64,000 nucleotides of DNA, taken from contig OZ025221.1 in assembly GCA_964019055.1 (NCBI GenBank), forward strand, positions 1,059,001 to 1,123,000, given 5' to 3'. The position numbers were made by a program, and so were the translations under genes. Positions 45,000-56,700 of this stretch are shown piece after piece. Source of the DNA: Anthopleura xanthogrammica. Its lineage: Eukaryota > Cnidaria > Anthozoa > Actiniaria > Actiniidae. The first letter of the stretch is position 1. Every line of letters begins with the position of its first letter. Below the pieces are notes generated by a model, which saw nothing but the letters and a program-made list of their open reading frames with translations, was not told where the DNA came from and made no database searches.

Positions 45000-46975
45000 C
45001 TATTTTTATATATATTTTAAAACTTTAATTTATCCCTTGTTTGCATCACTGTTGAACCAAACTAGTTACATTTCAGTATTACAATACCTTGCTGTTAATT
45101 CCCTTAGCTTATTTTGCTTTCATTTACTTTAACGTACTTTGAAAAAAAATCCATGATACGAAACATATGGATAGCAGACGGTACTTCAGCGATAAGCCAA
45201 TTGTAATGAGCTATGAAGGATGTCAAGATGCATGATAACAAATTTAACACATGCTAAGTTCAGTTCTCTAGTATATTCTTCATTGACTTGTCGTTCTTTA
45301 CCTCGAGCTCTGGAGCTTTTGCTTCGATTCCTGGACTCGACATCACATGTGAGTAGAGTTTGTTAGGTCTCTTGCTTGATTAAATTGTTTTCTCTGGGTT
45401 TCTCCATCCGTGAATCCGTATAAGGTAAAAGTTAACAAGGTAAATCTCAATTCAATCTCGAGTAAGGCGTGCCCTAAATTATGAATTAGCCCAGATGTTG
45501 TTTGAACCGAAGGTATCGAAAAAATTATATCTCAAAGTTTTTGTTTCCTTGAGTAAGAATTTTGTTTTAAAATCATCTTTTTTCGTCGAATTCGATTTTT
45601 CTTATTCTGCGGCCATCTCTTCTGAATTAGATACATACAAGGGAAATATAAACTTAAGTTTTGGGATTTTTTTCCGTCTGTCTTACTAGTCTTTTAATAA
45701 TAGCCAAGGTGTCCCGAATGGAACGAAATGTTGTCAAAACTTGTTGCCAATATAATATATAGTTATTTTCTGTATCATTACAAAAAAATATATATTAAAA
45801 ATGTTAATCTAAATAAGAGGGTAAAATTATCTTAAAATAAATACATAAATCTTCCTGACATTCCCATCGCGTGTAAGCAGAGTTTATTGGGTCTATTTCT
45901 TTGATCGGCCCAGATGTTGTTTCCGAAGCTAAAATGTAGTTGTATCTTCTTAATTTAAGAATTTAAAAAAAGGATATTTCTCCGTTAAAATGGCGTTTTT
46001 TATTTTCGCCATTTTTTTCTATTAGATGCCACATTTGCAATTACATTTAATGTTTTTTAACAGTCCAAGTTGTCATGAATGAAAAAGTTTTTTCTAGTAC
46101 CAATGATTATAGCCTGCGTGTAGCAGTTTAATTCAAGTCTGGCTACACGCAGGCTACAATGATCGATGCAAAGCTAAAACATACAAACAAATATTCACTA
46201 TGTTCACAAATATTCTTTAATGCAAAACTCGTCATTATTTGTAGTAGTAGTAGTAGCAGCAGCAGCAGCAGCAGTATTAGTAGTAGTAGCAGCAGCAGCA
46301 GCATTCAATAATTGTTTTATCATACATTTTGTAAACTTAAGAATAAAGATTTAACTCTACTTTCGAAAAAAGGCAAACGTATTTCCATTTGAATTGTGAC
46401 CTTGAGTGAACTCGACATAATTTTTTTAATGAAACATATGTTCGCAACAGTCTATAATTACTTATCTTATATTCCAGTATGAGAAACTTTTTTTTAGACA
46501 AAACAAACACTCTTATACTTCAATTACTTTAGTCAAAATATTGCCGTAAACTTTTTCAAAATTAAAATGTACATACCTTTTTAAAAAAAGCCGGTTGTCA
46601 TAGGCGATAGGAAATAGGTCATTCTAAGATACAAGAATAGCTGGAATAACGTGTGTTTCTGCTTCGTATTCTCGTCAAGAACACGGAGATTAGTGTTGAG
46701 ATATTCCGTGTTGTTTGTAGTCCACGAAACCATTTTAAAGGCCTCGATTAATCGGGCCTATCACCTTTCGCCTTTGGCGTTGACAACCTTTTTTGAAATA
46801 GGTGTATAATAATATGTGTAATATGACGAAAGTACAGTAGTGATCCGAACTCGTACAACTCAGTAAAAGCATCCAGAAAACGAGACAAATGATTACAAGG
46901 ATTTTTTATTTATTTATTTATTTATTTGTTTTTTGATTTTTCCTTCTTCTAAAGTTACTCAATTTCGTTTCCTTT
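45000..46975. other. Intergenic spacer with small repeats
   Basis: AT-rich. It holds a SINE-like piece near 45345-45430, a 15-bp hairpin (tagcctgcgtgtagc / gctacacgcaggcta) at 46110-46158, an (AGT/AGC)n patch at 46236-46304 and a copy of the 34100-34290 repeat near 46305-46370. No gene is supported. Confidence 0.6.
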
Positions 46976-47214
46976 GCCTTGCCTTGCCTTGTCTTGCCTT
47001 GCCTTGCCTTGCCTTGCCTTGCCTTGCCTTGCCTTGCCTTGCCTTGCCTTGCCTTGCCTTGCCTTGCCTTGCCTTGCCTTGCCTTGCCTTGCCTTGCCTT
47101 GCCTTGCCTTGCCTTGCCTTGCCTTGCCTTGCCTTGCCTTGCCTTGCCTTGCCTTGCCTTGCCTTGCCTTGCCTTGCCTTGCCTTGCCTTGCCTTGCCTT
47201 GCCTTGCCTTGCCT
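46976..47214 (+). repeat. (CCTTG)n pentanucleotide array
   Basis: About 48 near-perfect units, with one variant (tcttg) near the left end. The long Cys/Leu/Ala/Pro and Lys/Ala/Arg/Gln ORFs are artefacts. Confidence 0.97.
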
Positions 47215-47604
47215 TATTCAAATACATGAACTGCCACCTTAATCAATATTCAAACGCGTGTCAGACGTGGCAATTTTGTTTTTAAATTTGTTGTATCAGA
47301 CTTCATGTGGTCAAGAAAATTTCCCAATGACATACTTATCTCCGTTATCTTTTTCAATGATTTCACGGAAGGTTTTTCGAATATCCAATATTATTACGCA
47401 ACATGCTCGACATCTGGTCATCAGTTCCAATTTTACAATCTTATATTTCACTTCCCTTGCGAAGTTTAATCACACGACGCTGCATCGCTCGTTCAGTAAC
47501 GAAAAGCAGGAAATAGGGAGCTTTTCATCATCCAAGTACATCTCCTAAGTACAGGGTATTCTTTTTGCCATCAAAATCAAAATTTGAACGCCGTCTCTAA
47601 TTTG

Positions 47605-48832
47605 GATCACGCCAGAGGTTTTTTCAGGGTTCAATCTGTGAGTTAGCCATGCCCTGACTTAGATCAGCCCAGAGGTTGTTTCAGGGTTCAATCTGTGAGT
47701 TAGCCATGCCCTGACTTAGATCAGCCCAGAGGTTGTTTCAGGGTTCAATCTGTGAGTTAGCCATGCCCTGATTTAGATCAGCCCAGAGATTGTTTCAGGG
47801 TTCAATCTGTGAGTTAGCCATGCTCTGACTTAGATCAGCCCAGAGGTTGTTTCAGGGTTCAATCTGTGAGTTAGCCATGCCCTGACTTAGATCAGGCCAG
47901 AGGTTGTTTCAGGGTTCAATCTGTGAGTTAGCCATGCCCTGACTTAGATCAGGCCAGAGGTTGTTTCAGGGTTCAATCTGTGAGTTAGCCGTGCCCTGAC
48001 TTAGATCAGCCCAGAGGTTGTTTCAGGGTTCTATCTGTGAGTTAGCCGTGCCCTGACTTATATCAGCCCAGAGGTTGTTTCAGGGTTCTATCTGTGAGTT
48101 AGCCGTGCCCTGACTTAGATCAGCCCAGAGGTTTTTTCAGGGTTCAATCTGTGAGTTAGCCGTGCCCTGACTTAGATCAGCCCAGAGGTTGTTTCAGGGT
48201 TCTATCTGTGAGTTAGCCGTGCCCTGACTTAGATCAGCCCAGAGGTTTTTTCAGGGTTCTATCTGTGAGTTAGCCGTGCCCTGACTTAGATCAGCCCAGA
48301 GGTTTTTTCAGGGTTCAATCTGTGAGTTAGCCGTGCCCTGACTTAGATCCGCCCAGAGGTTTTTTCAGGATTCAATCTGTGAGTTAGCCATGCTCTGACT
48401 TAGATCAGCCCAGAGGTTGTTTCAGGATTTAATCTGTGAGTTAGCCGTGCCCTGACTTAGATCCGCCCAGAGGTTTTTTCAGGATTTAATCTGTGAGTTA
48501 GCCGTGCCCTGACTTAGATCAGCCCAGAGGTTGTTTCAGGGTTCAATCTGTGAGTTAGCCATGCCCTGACTTAGATCAGCCCAGAGGTTGTTTCAGGGTT
48601 CAGTCTGTGAGTTAGCCATGCCCTGACTTAGATCAGCCCAGAGGTTGTTTCAGGGTTCAATCTGTGAGTTAGCCATGCCCTGACTTAGATCAGCCCATAG
48701 GTTGTTTCAGGGTTCGATATGTGAGGTACCATGCCCTGACTTAGATCAGCTCAGGGTTGTTTCAGGGTTCAGTCTGTGAGTTAGCCATCTCCTGACATAG
48801 ATCAGCCCATAGGTTGTTTCAGGGTTCTATTA
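47605..48832 (+). repeat. 57-bp satellite array, about 21 units
   Basis: Tandem 57-bp units, each with cccagaggttgtttcaggg, tctgtgagttagcc and ccctgacttagatcag. Variants (atg/gtg, gttgt/ttttt) are shared by runs of neighbouring units, indicating local amplification. Related short arrays are at 10764-10880 and 17632-17932. No ORF: each unit has stops. Confidence 0.97.
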
Positions 48833-49436
48833 CAAGTTTTGACAACACAAATCAGTAATGGAGCAAAAATAGAAATGAAGACAATCATGATGTTTCCATT
48901 ATTAACACCACTAGCTGTAGCAATGGCCAAAAAAGTACTAACATTTTTGAAGTGAAAATAATGAAAAAACAATGAACGTATAAGTATTTCTGATTTTCAC
49001 TTTTTTGTTAGCTTTTCTCCCTCTTTTAAAATTTGTTTAGAATTTCTTATTTCCTATCTTCCTTACTTTTTGGAAGTTTATTTTTTTACCAGTTGTTTAA
49101 AATTAAGTTTTCAAATATAATAAGGTGAACTTTAAATTTTTGCTGGTAAGCTTTTGCTCTTAGATATGTTTTCAATACAAGATCAAAATTAGAAGTCCAA
49201 ATGGCCGTCATGCTTTTGAAGAGTCATGCACTGCTGGCGGCGTCAAAAATATATAATTAAAGACAACAGTGTACATTGAATACTAACCATAACTATTGTT
49301 ATGCAAAATTCAGTGATTAGTAAAGCAAGGTGCACAAGATAGGTGATATGATTTCCAATGTCTTGAAATAGAAAAAAGAAAAAGCTAGGCTTTAATTGGT
49401 CTTTTAATTTTTTAATCTTTCCTTTCTTCCTTCCTT

Positions 49437-49835
49437 TCATTTATTCATTCATTCATCCATCCATTCATTCATTCATTCATTCATTCATTCATTCATTCAT
49501 TCATTCATTCATTCATTCATTCATTCATTCATTCATTCATTCATTCATTCATTCATTCATTCATTCATTCATTCATTCATTCATTCATTCATTCATTCAT
49601 TCATTCATTCATTCATTCATTCATTCATTCATTCATTCATTCATTCATTCATTCATTCATTCATTCATTCATTCATTCATTCATTCATTCATTCATTCAT
49701 TCATTCATTCATTCATTCATTCATTCATTCATTCATTCATTCATTCATTCATTCATTCATTCATTCATTCATTCATTCATTCATTCATTCATTCATTCAT
49801 TCATTCATTCATTCATTCTTTCTTTCTTTCTTTCC
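49437..49835 (+). repeat. (ATTC)n tetranucleotide array
   Basis: About 95 perfect units, then a short (TTTC)n end. The preceding 48833-49436 is AT-rich spacer. Confidence 0.97.
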
Positions 49836-49927
49836 TAATTCTTTTTCATTTTTCTCTTCCTAAGTTTCTACTTCAAATAAAAACGAACTTCTTTTCGCCA
49901 AAAAATTAAAAGGACCCTTTACTCCAA

Positions 49928-50640
49928 TAGACCTTTTTACTGATACGACAGCGCCATCTTAAATTATGGGATGCCAATTGGGCAAACGTGAAATTATCTA
50001 TAAGACCCATTCGTGAAATGTCCGCTTCTAGTTTACATATTTTCTAGATTTAATGCCTCAAGAGATATTGAAACATGTCAATGGAAAGAAGACAATACAA
50101 ATACGAATTCTGGGAAAAATTTAATTGGGACAAAAAAGTGACTGTTTTAGGAGTTACTGCAGTGCAAAGTGTGTAAATGACACCAAAGCGAAGCTAGTCA
50201 GCAAAATCTCATACTAATATCTGTAAATTCATTCCGTTATAACTCAAAAGAAATATATAATATATATAATTATAACTCAAAAGAAGAAAAAAAAAAAAAA
50301 AAAAACAATGCCTCGGCATTGAAATTTTCCCTGCTTACTCATTTTTGGGTACTCTTTCAGGTAAAGTGATATTCTGATCAAATTTTTGATCGACGAAGTT
50401 TGAATAGAAAAGTAAAGAATCGGGCTATTTTCTCAAATTATTTTAAGCTTTGGCGTTTCACATGTCGCTCCAACTACCAGGAAACTTTAGATGTGTTTCT
50501 CATTGGATCACGTTAAATTATATAAAAAGACACCCTGACAGCTGTGCACACTATTACGTTTTCCAAAAATTGCCCCTCGCCATCCCATGTCTTACCTTAA
50601 GCAATAGAATTCAAGATGACCGCCATATCGGCAAAAAAGG
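49928..50640. mobile_element. Fold-back element (family H), long copy
   Basis: Ends gacctttttactgatacgac and gccatatcggcaaaaaaggtc. The right part matches 35500-35705. The interior of about 500 bp is larger than in the 35.4-kb copy. It ends about 100 bp before the LRR gene's first coding exon. Confidence 0.7.
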
Positions 50641-50737
50641 TCAAATAAAACGTAAAAAAAGATGCAAATCTCTCTTTTTTGTATTTCGTGCGCTTTTCTC
50701 TTATGATATCATTTTTTTCAGAGCCCCACATGGAAAT

Positions 50738-53700
50738 ATGGATATTCTCGTGAAGATCATTTTGCTGTTCTTACTATTCTCTTCGGTGTGTCACAACACA
50801 AATGCAGGTAAACATTGTATTCAGTTTTAATCAACTTGTTAAAATCTGGTGTTTATATCTATAACTCTCGCCTCCAACAGTTCAGAATGCGCGTTTTAGT
50901 ATACTTGCTGCCTCCCTTGATAGATTTCTTGAGGTTCTCGACTTGGGAGTTCAAAGCAATTAGATACAATATGTTTCATTATTTCAATATGGCCAAGAAA
51001 AGAACACGAACATGTTGTCCTGAAAACAAGAATTCGAAATTGCTTTTTCCCCTGCAAATTTTCGTCGAATAAAACCCACCTTTTTCTTATAAACTATAAG
51101 TAGTATAGGCCATTTTGTTGAAGAGTAATAATTAATTTTGTGGAGGAAAAAAATCTCTCATGACTCGTCACACAGAAAAATTGATAAAGGACGTTCTGTT
51201 TTTGTCAAGCAAAATGAAACAAATGTGTATTCAATACGAAAGAGGTGGGAACAATTATCATCTTAGACGACCCGTGATATACAGGAGGGGCGGGGATACC
51301 CGGTGGGAACAATTGTCATCTTAGACGACCCGTGATATACAGGAGGGGCGGGGATACCCGGTGGGAACAATTGTCATCTTAGACGACCCGTGATATACAG
51401 GAGGGGCGGGGATACCCGGTGGGAACAATTGTCATCTTCGACGACCCGTGATATACAGGAGGGGCGGGGATACCCGGTGGGAACAATTGTCATCTTAGAC
51501 GACCCGTGATATACAGGAGGGGCGGGGATACCCGGTAGAACATATGGAAGAGTAATCAAGAATCTTGTTCTTAAATCTATCTAAAAAAAAATCCAAATTA
51601 CAGTAGTGAATGTATCTTGCTACGGACACCAAGCATCGAGCATTTCAAGAAGCCCAGAGAGAGGAATCATTTACCGGTACAAAATTCATAAAAAAATAAA
51701 AGTGGATCACTACCACTACCATTGTCCCTAAAACCCCATTCACACCAAATAACCTTGGTATTTATTAATTTATCTATCGCATTTCCTTCGTCGTTTGGCT
51801 GCCCTTTTTATACATGGTTAGAATTATCTCGCCAAAGTAGTTTAGTTAAAGAAGGTTCAAAAGTTAGCTAGGCGTTCGAGCTGTGTGAATTAACGAGCAC
51901 TAGTTCAAATAAACAACCTTTAAACATGGGGTATAAGTCTAACGGCATAAGGTGAACTTCACACTAGCCGTAAGCATTAAAACCAATGGATAATAAGGCA
52001 ATACTCCTTTGATGTTATTAGGTTCGGCTCATGTGAAGTTCAACGTTTGACCTTAGTCTAACTCAGCCTTTTTATGTTCTTTTTCAGCTTGTCCTTCTAA
52101 TTGTGAATGCAAACGTGGATATTTTTGGACGACAATAATGACATGTCATAACGTATCATCGATTCCTGAAAACATCCCTCCTCGCACCTTAAAATTGTAA
52201 GCATAAAGTGACTGACTGACTGACTGACTGACTGACTGACTGACTGACTGACTGACTGACTGACTGACTGACTGACTGACTGACTGACTGACTGACTGAC
52301 TGACTGACTGACTGACTGACTGACTGACTGACTGACTGACTGACTGACTGACTGACTGACTGACTGACTGACTAATTAACTTTTATTTCACAGATTACTT
52401 AAAGGAAACAACATCAAACAGCTTAGGCAAGACATGTTTAAAGGACAGAACTCATTAAACGAGATGTAAGCGAAATAACGCCCGGGGGGGGGGGGGGGGG
52501 ACTCAGGGGGTAAAGTATCGGGTATGCTCGTCGGAAAATTCCAAAAATACCCCTAAAAGATACCGGAAGTTTTTTCAAAAGGGCGTGGCTTGGCAAATTT
52601 TAACCCCTAAGAGATACCACAAAAATAATACTATTAAAAATTAAAGGCTTTTGAAATGTTTTTCCTTGAGTAATAGTATTCCGAGTTTACTCATGCATAC
52701 GTATTGCGTTATTATGCGATGGGCTAGTTCCTTTTTCAACACCCTAAAATATACCAGAAAGTGCTGATTTGATAAACCTCAAATTTAAGACCCTAAAAGA
52801 TACCAAATCGCTGATTTTTACCCCTAAGAGATACGACGAGCATACCCGATACTTTACCCCCGGAGTCCCCCCCCCCCCCCGGGAAATAACGTACCACTTT
52901 TACGTTAGAGTTCATTGCCATTTTTACACTTCTCGTCTTGTCTTATCGATCTTTACGAGCTAATTGTTTTGTTCATATTTCAGACAACTGCAAGGCAACA
53001 AGATACGACATATCGAGAAAGGGGTATTCGATGACGCTGTAAATCTTCAATATATGTAAGTTAAATATCATAACATCTAGGTAAAGTATTTCCGACCAGG
53101 CCTGCATGCAATCCTATTCTAGTTCCAATTTTGTTTATACCGAAAAACATTTGCCGTGTCCTACCCTACCAAGGCAGTCATTGGTGCGCAATTTTTTCCC
53201 GTCATGGGTTATGCTAACAACTTGAGCTTGTTAGCTTCGCGCTGATTGGCTAGTTACATTTTCTTGTATCACCTAGATACCACAAAGAATGAAAAAGGCA
53301 GCCAATCAGGAGAGAGCAGAATCAGAATGACCTCGTCAGCCAATCACAGTGCTCTCACGATTGTTTTGACTGGCATGAGTTCAGTCTATTGCCCATTGAC
53401 TAGCTGTTGTAACTTTCGTCTCGATTAGCTCAAAACAATTATTTATGGTAAAACTCATGTGAACGGACGTGGGACAACGTTTTCATCTCATTAATATATT
53501 TTTTTAGGAACATGTCATGGAATGCAATTGAAGCAATCGAACCAGGGTCATTTAACCAAACGACGTTGTTGGAAATCTTGTAAGTTGCCGGATTGTAGAT
53601 GAAATACTTTCAGGGACTCGAAAGTTAATCTGGGAATACAGCTTTTTTAGTTGATTTGGATGTTGGATGTTGGATGTTGGATGTTGGATGTTGGATGTTG

Positions 53701-56700
53701 GATGTTGGATGTTGGATGTTGGATGTTGGATGTTGGATGTTGGATGTTGGATGTTGGATGTTGGATGTTGGATGTTGGATGTTGGATGTTGGATGTTGGA
53801 TGTTGGATGTTGGATGTTGGATGTTGGATGTTGGATGTTGGATGTTGGATGTTGGATGTTGGATGTTGGATGTTGGATGTTGGATGTTGGATGTTGGATG
53901 TTGGATGTTGGATGTTGGATGTTGGATGTTGGATGTTGGATGTTGGATGTTGGATGTTGGATGTTGGATGTTGGATGTTGGATGTTGGATGTTGGATGTT
54001 GGATGTTGGATGTTGGATGTTGGATGTTGGACCTCGAATCAAAGTAAAAAGACCGGTAACAAACTATACTCACATGTAATGCTGAGGAAAGTAACATTCC
54101 TAACAATAGCATCATTAAGGTTTTTTTTCTTGTGTAATTTTTATTCTTCGTCTTGTTTATTCTTCTTACATATTCTTATTCGCAATCTATATTCTTCTTA
54201 AATCATAGAGACTTGAGTTTCAACGTCATAAAAATGCTGAAAAGAAATACCTTCATTGGAACTATATATCTGACAAACCTGTGAGTTAACGAAACAAGTC
54301 ACTCCAATCCCCGGGGGGGGGGGGGGTACTCCCTATAATGGACAACACGGGGATGCTCCGCCCGAGAGGGGTACTTTTTTCAGGCCGCACGGGATGGAAA
54401 TTTGTGAGTTTTGGTATAAAAAGGGGTAGATTTTCGTCAAAAGTATATGAAAGGGGTACCTTTTCAGGCAAAAAGGTATAAAAAAGGGGTACCTTTTGAC
54501 TGAAATTTGGGATAGGAAAGGGTAAGAGGTCGAGAGTCCGGGCGGAGCATTCCCGTATGAAACAACCCGAAGTACCTCCCCCCCCCCCCCCGGGCTCCAA
54601 TCAGTAAGGCCCAAAATATGCATATATTAATGACTATGATATAGACACTACAGGTGGTGTTTGAGTAGGAAATACGCCACTCACATACATACTCCATACG
54701 GACTACATCCGTGACCTCATGATCAGTGACGCTCTAAGCCAGAAATGAGTTCAAACAAAAGAATGGAAACGAGGTCTGGGGGCCTAAGCTAACAAAGATA
54801 GAGAATTAAATATCTAAAGATTCTGTTCACCTGGGAAAGAAAAAGCTCGTTTACAACAATAAGCAATTTACTGACATCTTATGAAATGAAATTAGTTTGT
54901 CTTTGAAAAAATGTGTGAAAAAGCCTGTGAAAATAAGTTGACTTATAAAAGTTTATATTTGAGATGAATCTATATTTTCAGGATAATTTTTTTAAATATT
55001 TTGTAAACATTTACTATGAAATTCATTGTTGAAGAGGAAAATAATATAGATAAATAACCGTTTCCCGAGTCGCCGGGCTTCTAAGGATGACACCTCAGTT
55101 TTGCAAATTTTCTCGATTCTGATTGGCTAACATTTTTTCTCAGATCAGCTGGACGTTGCAACAAACTAATATTAGGGTCCAAAACGAAAAGCAGTTTTAT
55201 AAAGATTTTTCTTACTTTTTCTTCGTGACAGGATTATTTGTTCAAAGTTCTAACTGTTTCAGGTTGAGGTTAATTCATTGAAAACATTTTTGCTTATATA
55301 TTTTAGCGGTTTTATGTGCAGGACTTTTCCGGTAATGACGTCTGAACTTTTGGAAACGAGTCTCCATGGCTATCGCGCGCTTTTCTTGCTTCAATGTCGT
55401 GGATTTTGAATTCAGGGGAAATTCAGAAAATATAAGCAATATTAATTTAGGGATTTAAGAAACTGTTGTATTTAAGATTGCTTCATTAGAACAGATAAGC
55501 GAGTAGATTTAAGCTTTCAAGAATATCCACCGGACGCTAAAACTACTAAACAATAACGAAAGTTAGATAGCAGGCGAGGAGAAAAAGAGTTTTCAAAATA
55601 AAACATCGTCTCTTATGTAGTGAGAATCAGTTTTCTTAACACTGATAATTAGAGGGACAAAAACTGCTAATACCCGTGACAGGCCAAATAATTTCTGATA
55701 AAAACAAATTAAGGAGAAAATGATTATGTGTAGGAAAATCTCCGAGAGAAGCGATCATATAAAATATTATCCGAGCGAAATGAAAACCTTTCGAAACCAA
55801 GTTGTCTACCTTAACATTTTCATGCTTTGTTTTTGATGAAAATCACTAAACTAAAAGAGGAAGTTAGTCAATTCAATTAAAATCTGGTGTTGAGATATGC
55901 TCTCGAACGGTTTTCAAGCGATTCGGTGGACAGTACAGCTTCATGACAGATTTCATGATTGCTCTTTTAGCATAGCTTACTTTGCTGTTGTTCTTCTCAT
56001 CCTCAAGCTTTGCTTAAGTAAAAAACTTTCTCTTGATCTGGGTAGACTATTTTATTCATACTTCTGGGATGTTATTATAACTTTCAACAACCAAAACAAG
56101 TTCATATTTTCTTTGGAAATAGGCCACTTCAAGGTTTCGTCCGCCATCTTGAAATTGTGGCAAACGCGGCAAAATATATAGAAATCTGATTCACTTTGAC
56201 TTCCCGTAACTCCACTCAGTTTTGATGGATTTTCAAAATTTATACTTCAATTATCAGCAGGCATACATACCAGTTGTTGAACTGAAAATATGACCAATGT
56301 GGATGTTTTAACTTGTTTTACGAGTCATCTTATTTTCACAATTTTTTTCATATTCACGTGCCAATCGTTTTATTATGAAAGAAAATCTTATTTTCTCGAT
56401 TTGTAGCTTTGTGTATTAAGAGTCACAAATAACAAAAAGAATATCTTTTGTAAAAGGTAAAATTTGGAATATCTTTAAAATTGAATGGAGTTACGGGAAG
56501 TCAAAATGAACCAGATTTCTATATCATTTTTTTTTTACGCGTTTGCCCCATGGCCAATTTCAAGATGGCGGACGAAACCATGAAGCGACAACAAGCTTAG
56601 AGCTTCAGCTGGTTTATATAGAGAGAGTTGTTTTGGTTCTTTTTCCATGGGAGAAAAAAATGACGAGTTCGACTCCAAAGTAAATATTGTGATGGAAAAT

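Noticed and set aside
44552..45132. Long Cys/Ala/Leu/Phe ORFs in three frames
   Set aside because: A 5-bp microsatellite without stop words is open in all frames; no start context or domain.
47605..48832. CRISPR-like array
   Set aside because: Units are contiguous 57-bp tandem repeats without unique spacers, in a eukaryotic genome.
53552..54201. Long ORFs of repeated QHPTSNI or DVGCWML peptides on both strands
   Set aside because: Pure (TTGGATG)n array inside an intron; open frames follow from the 7-bp period.
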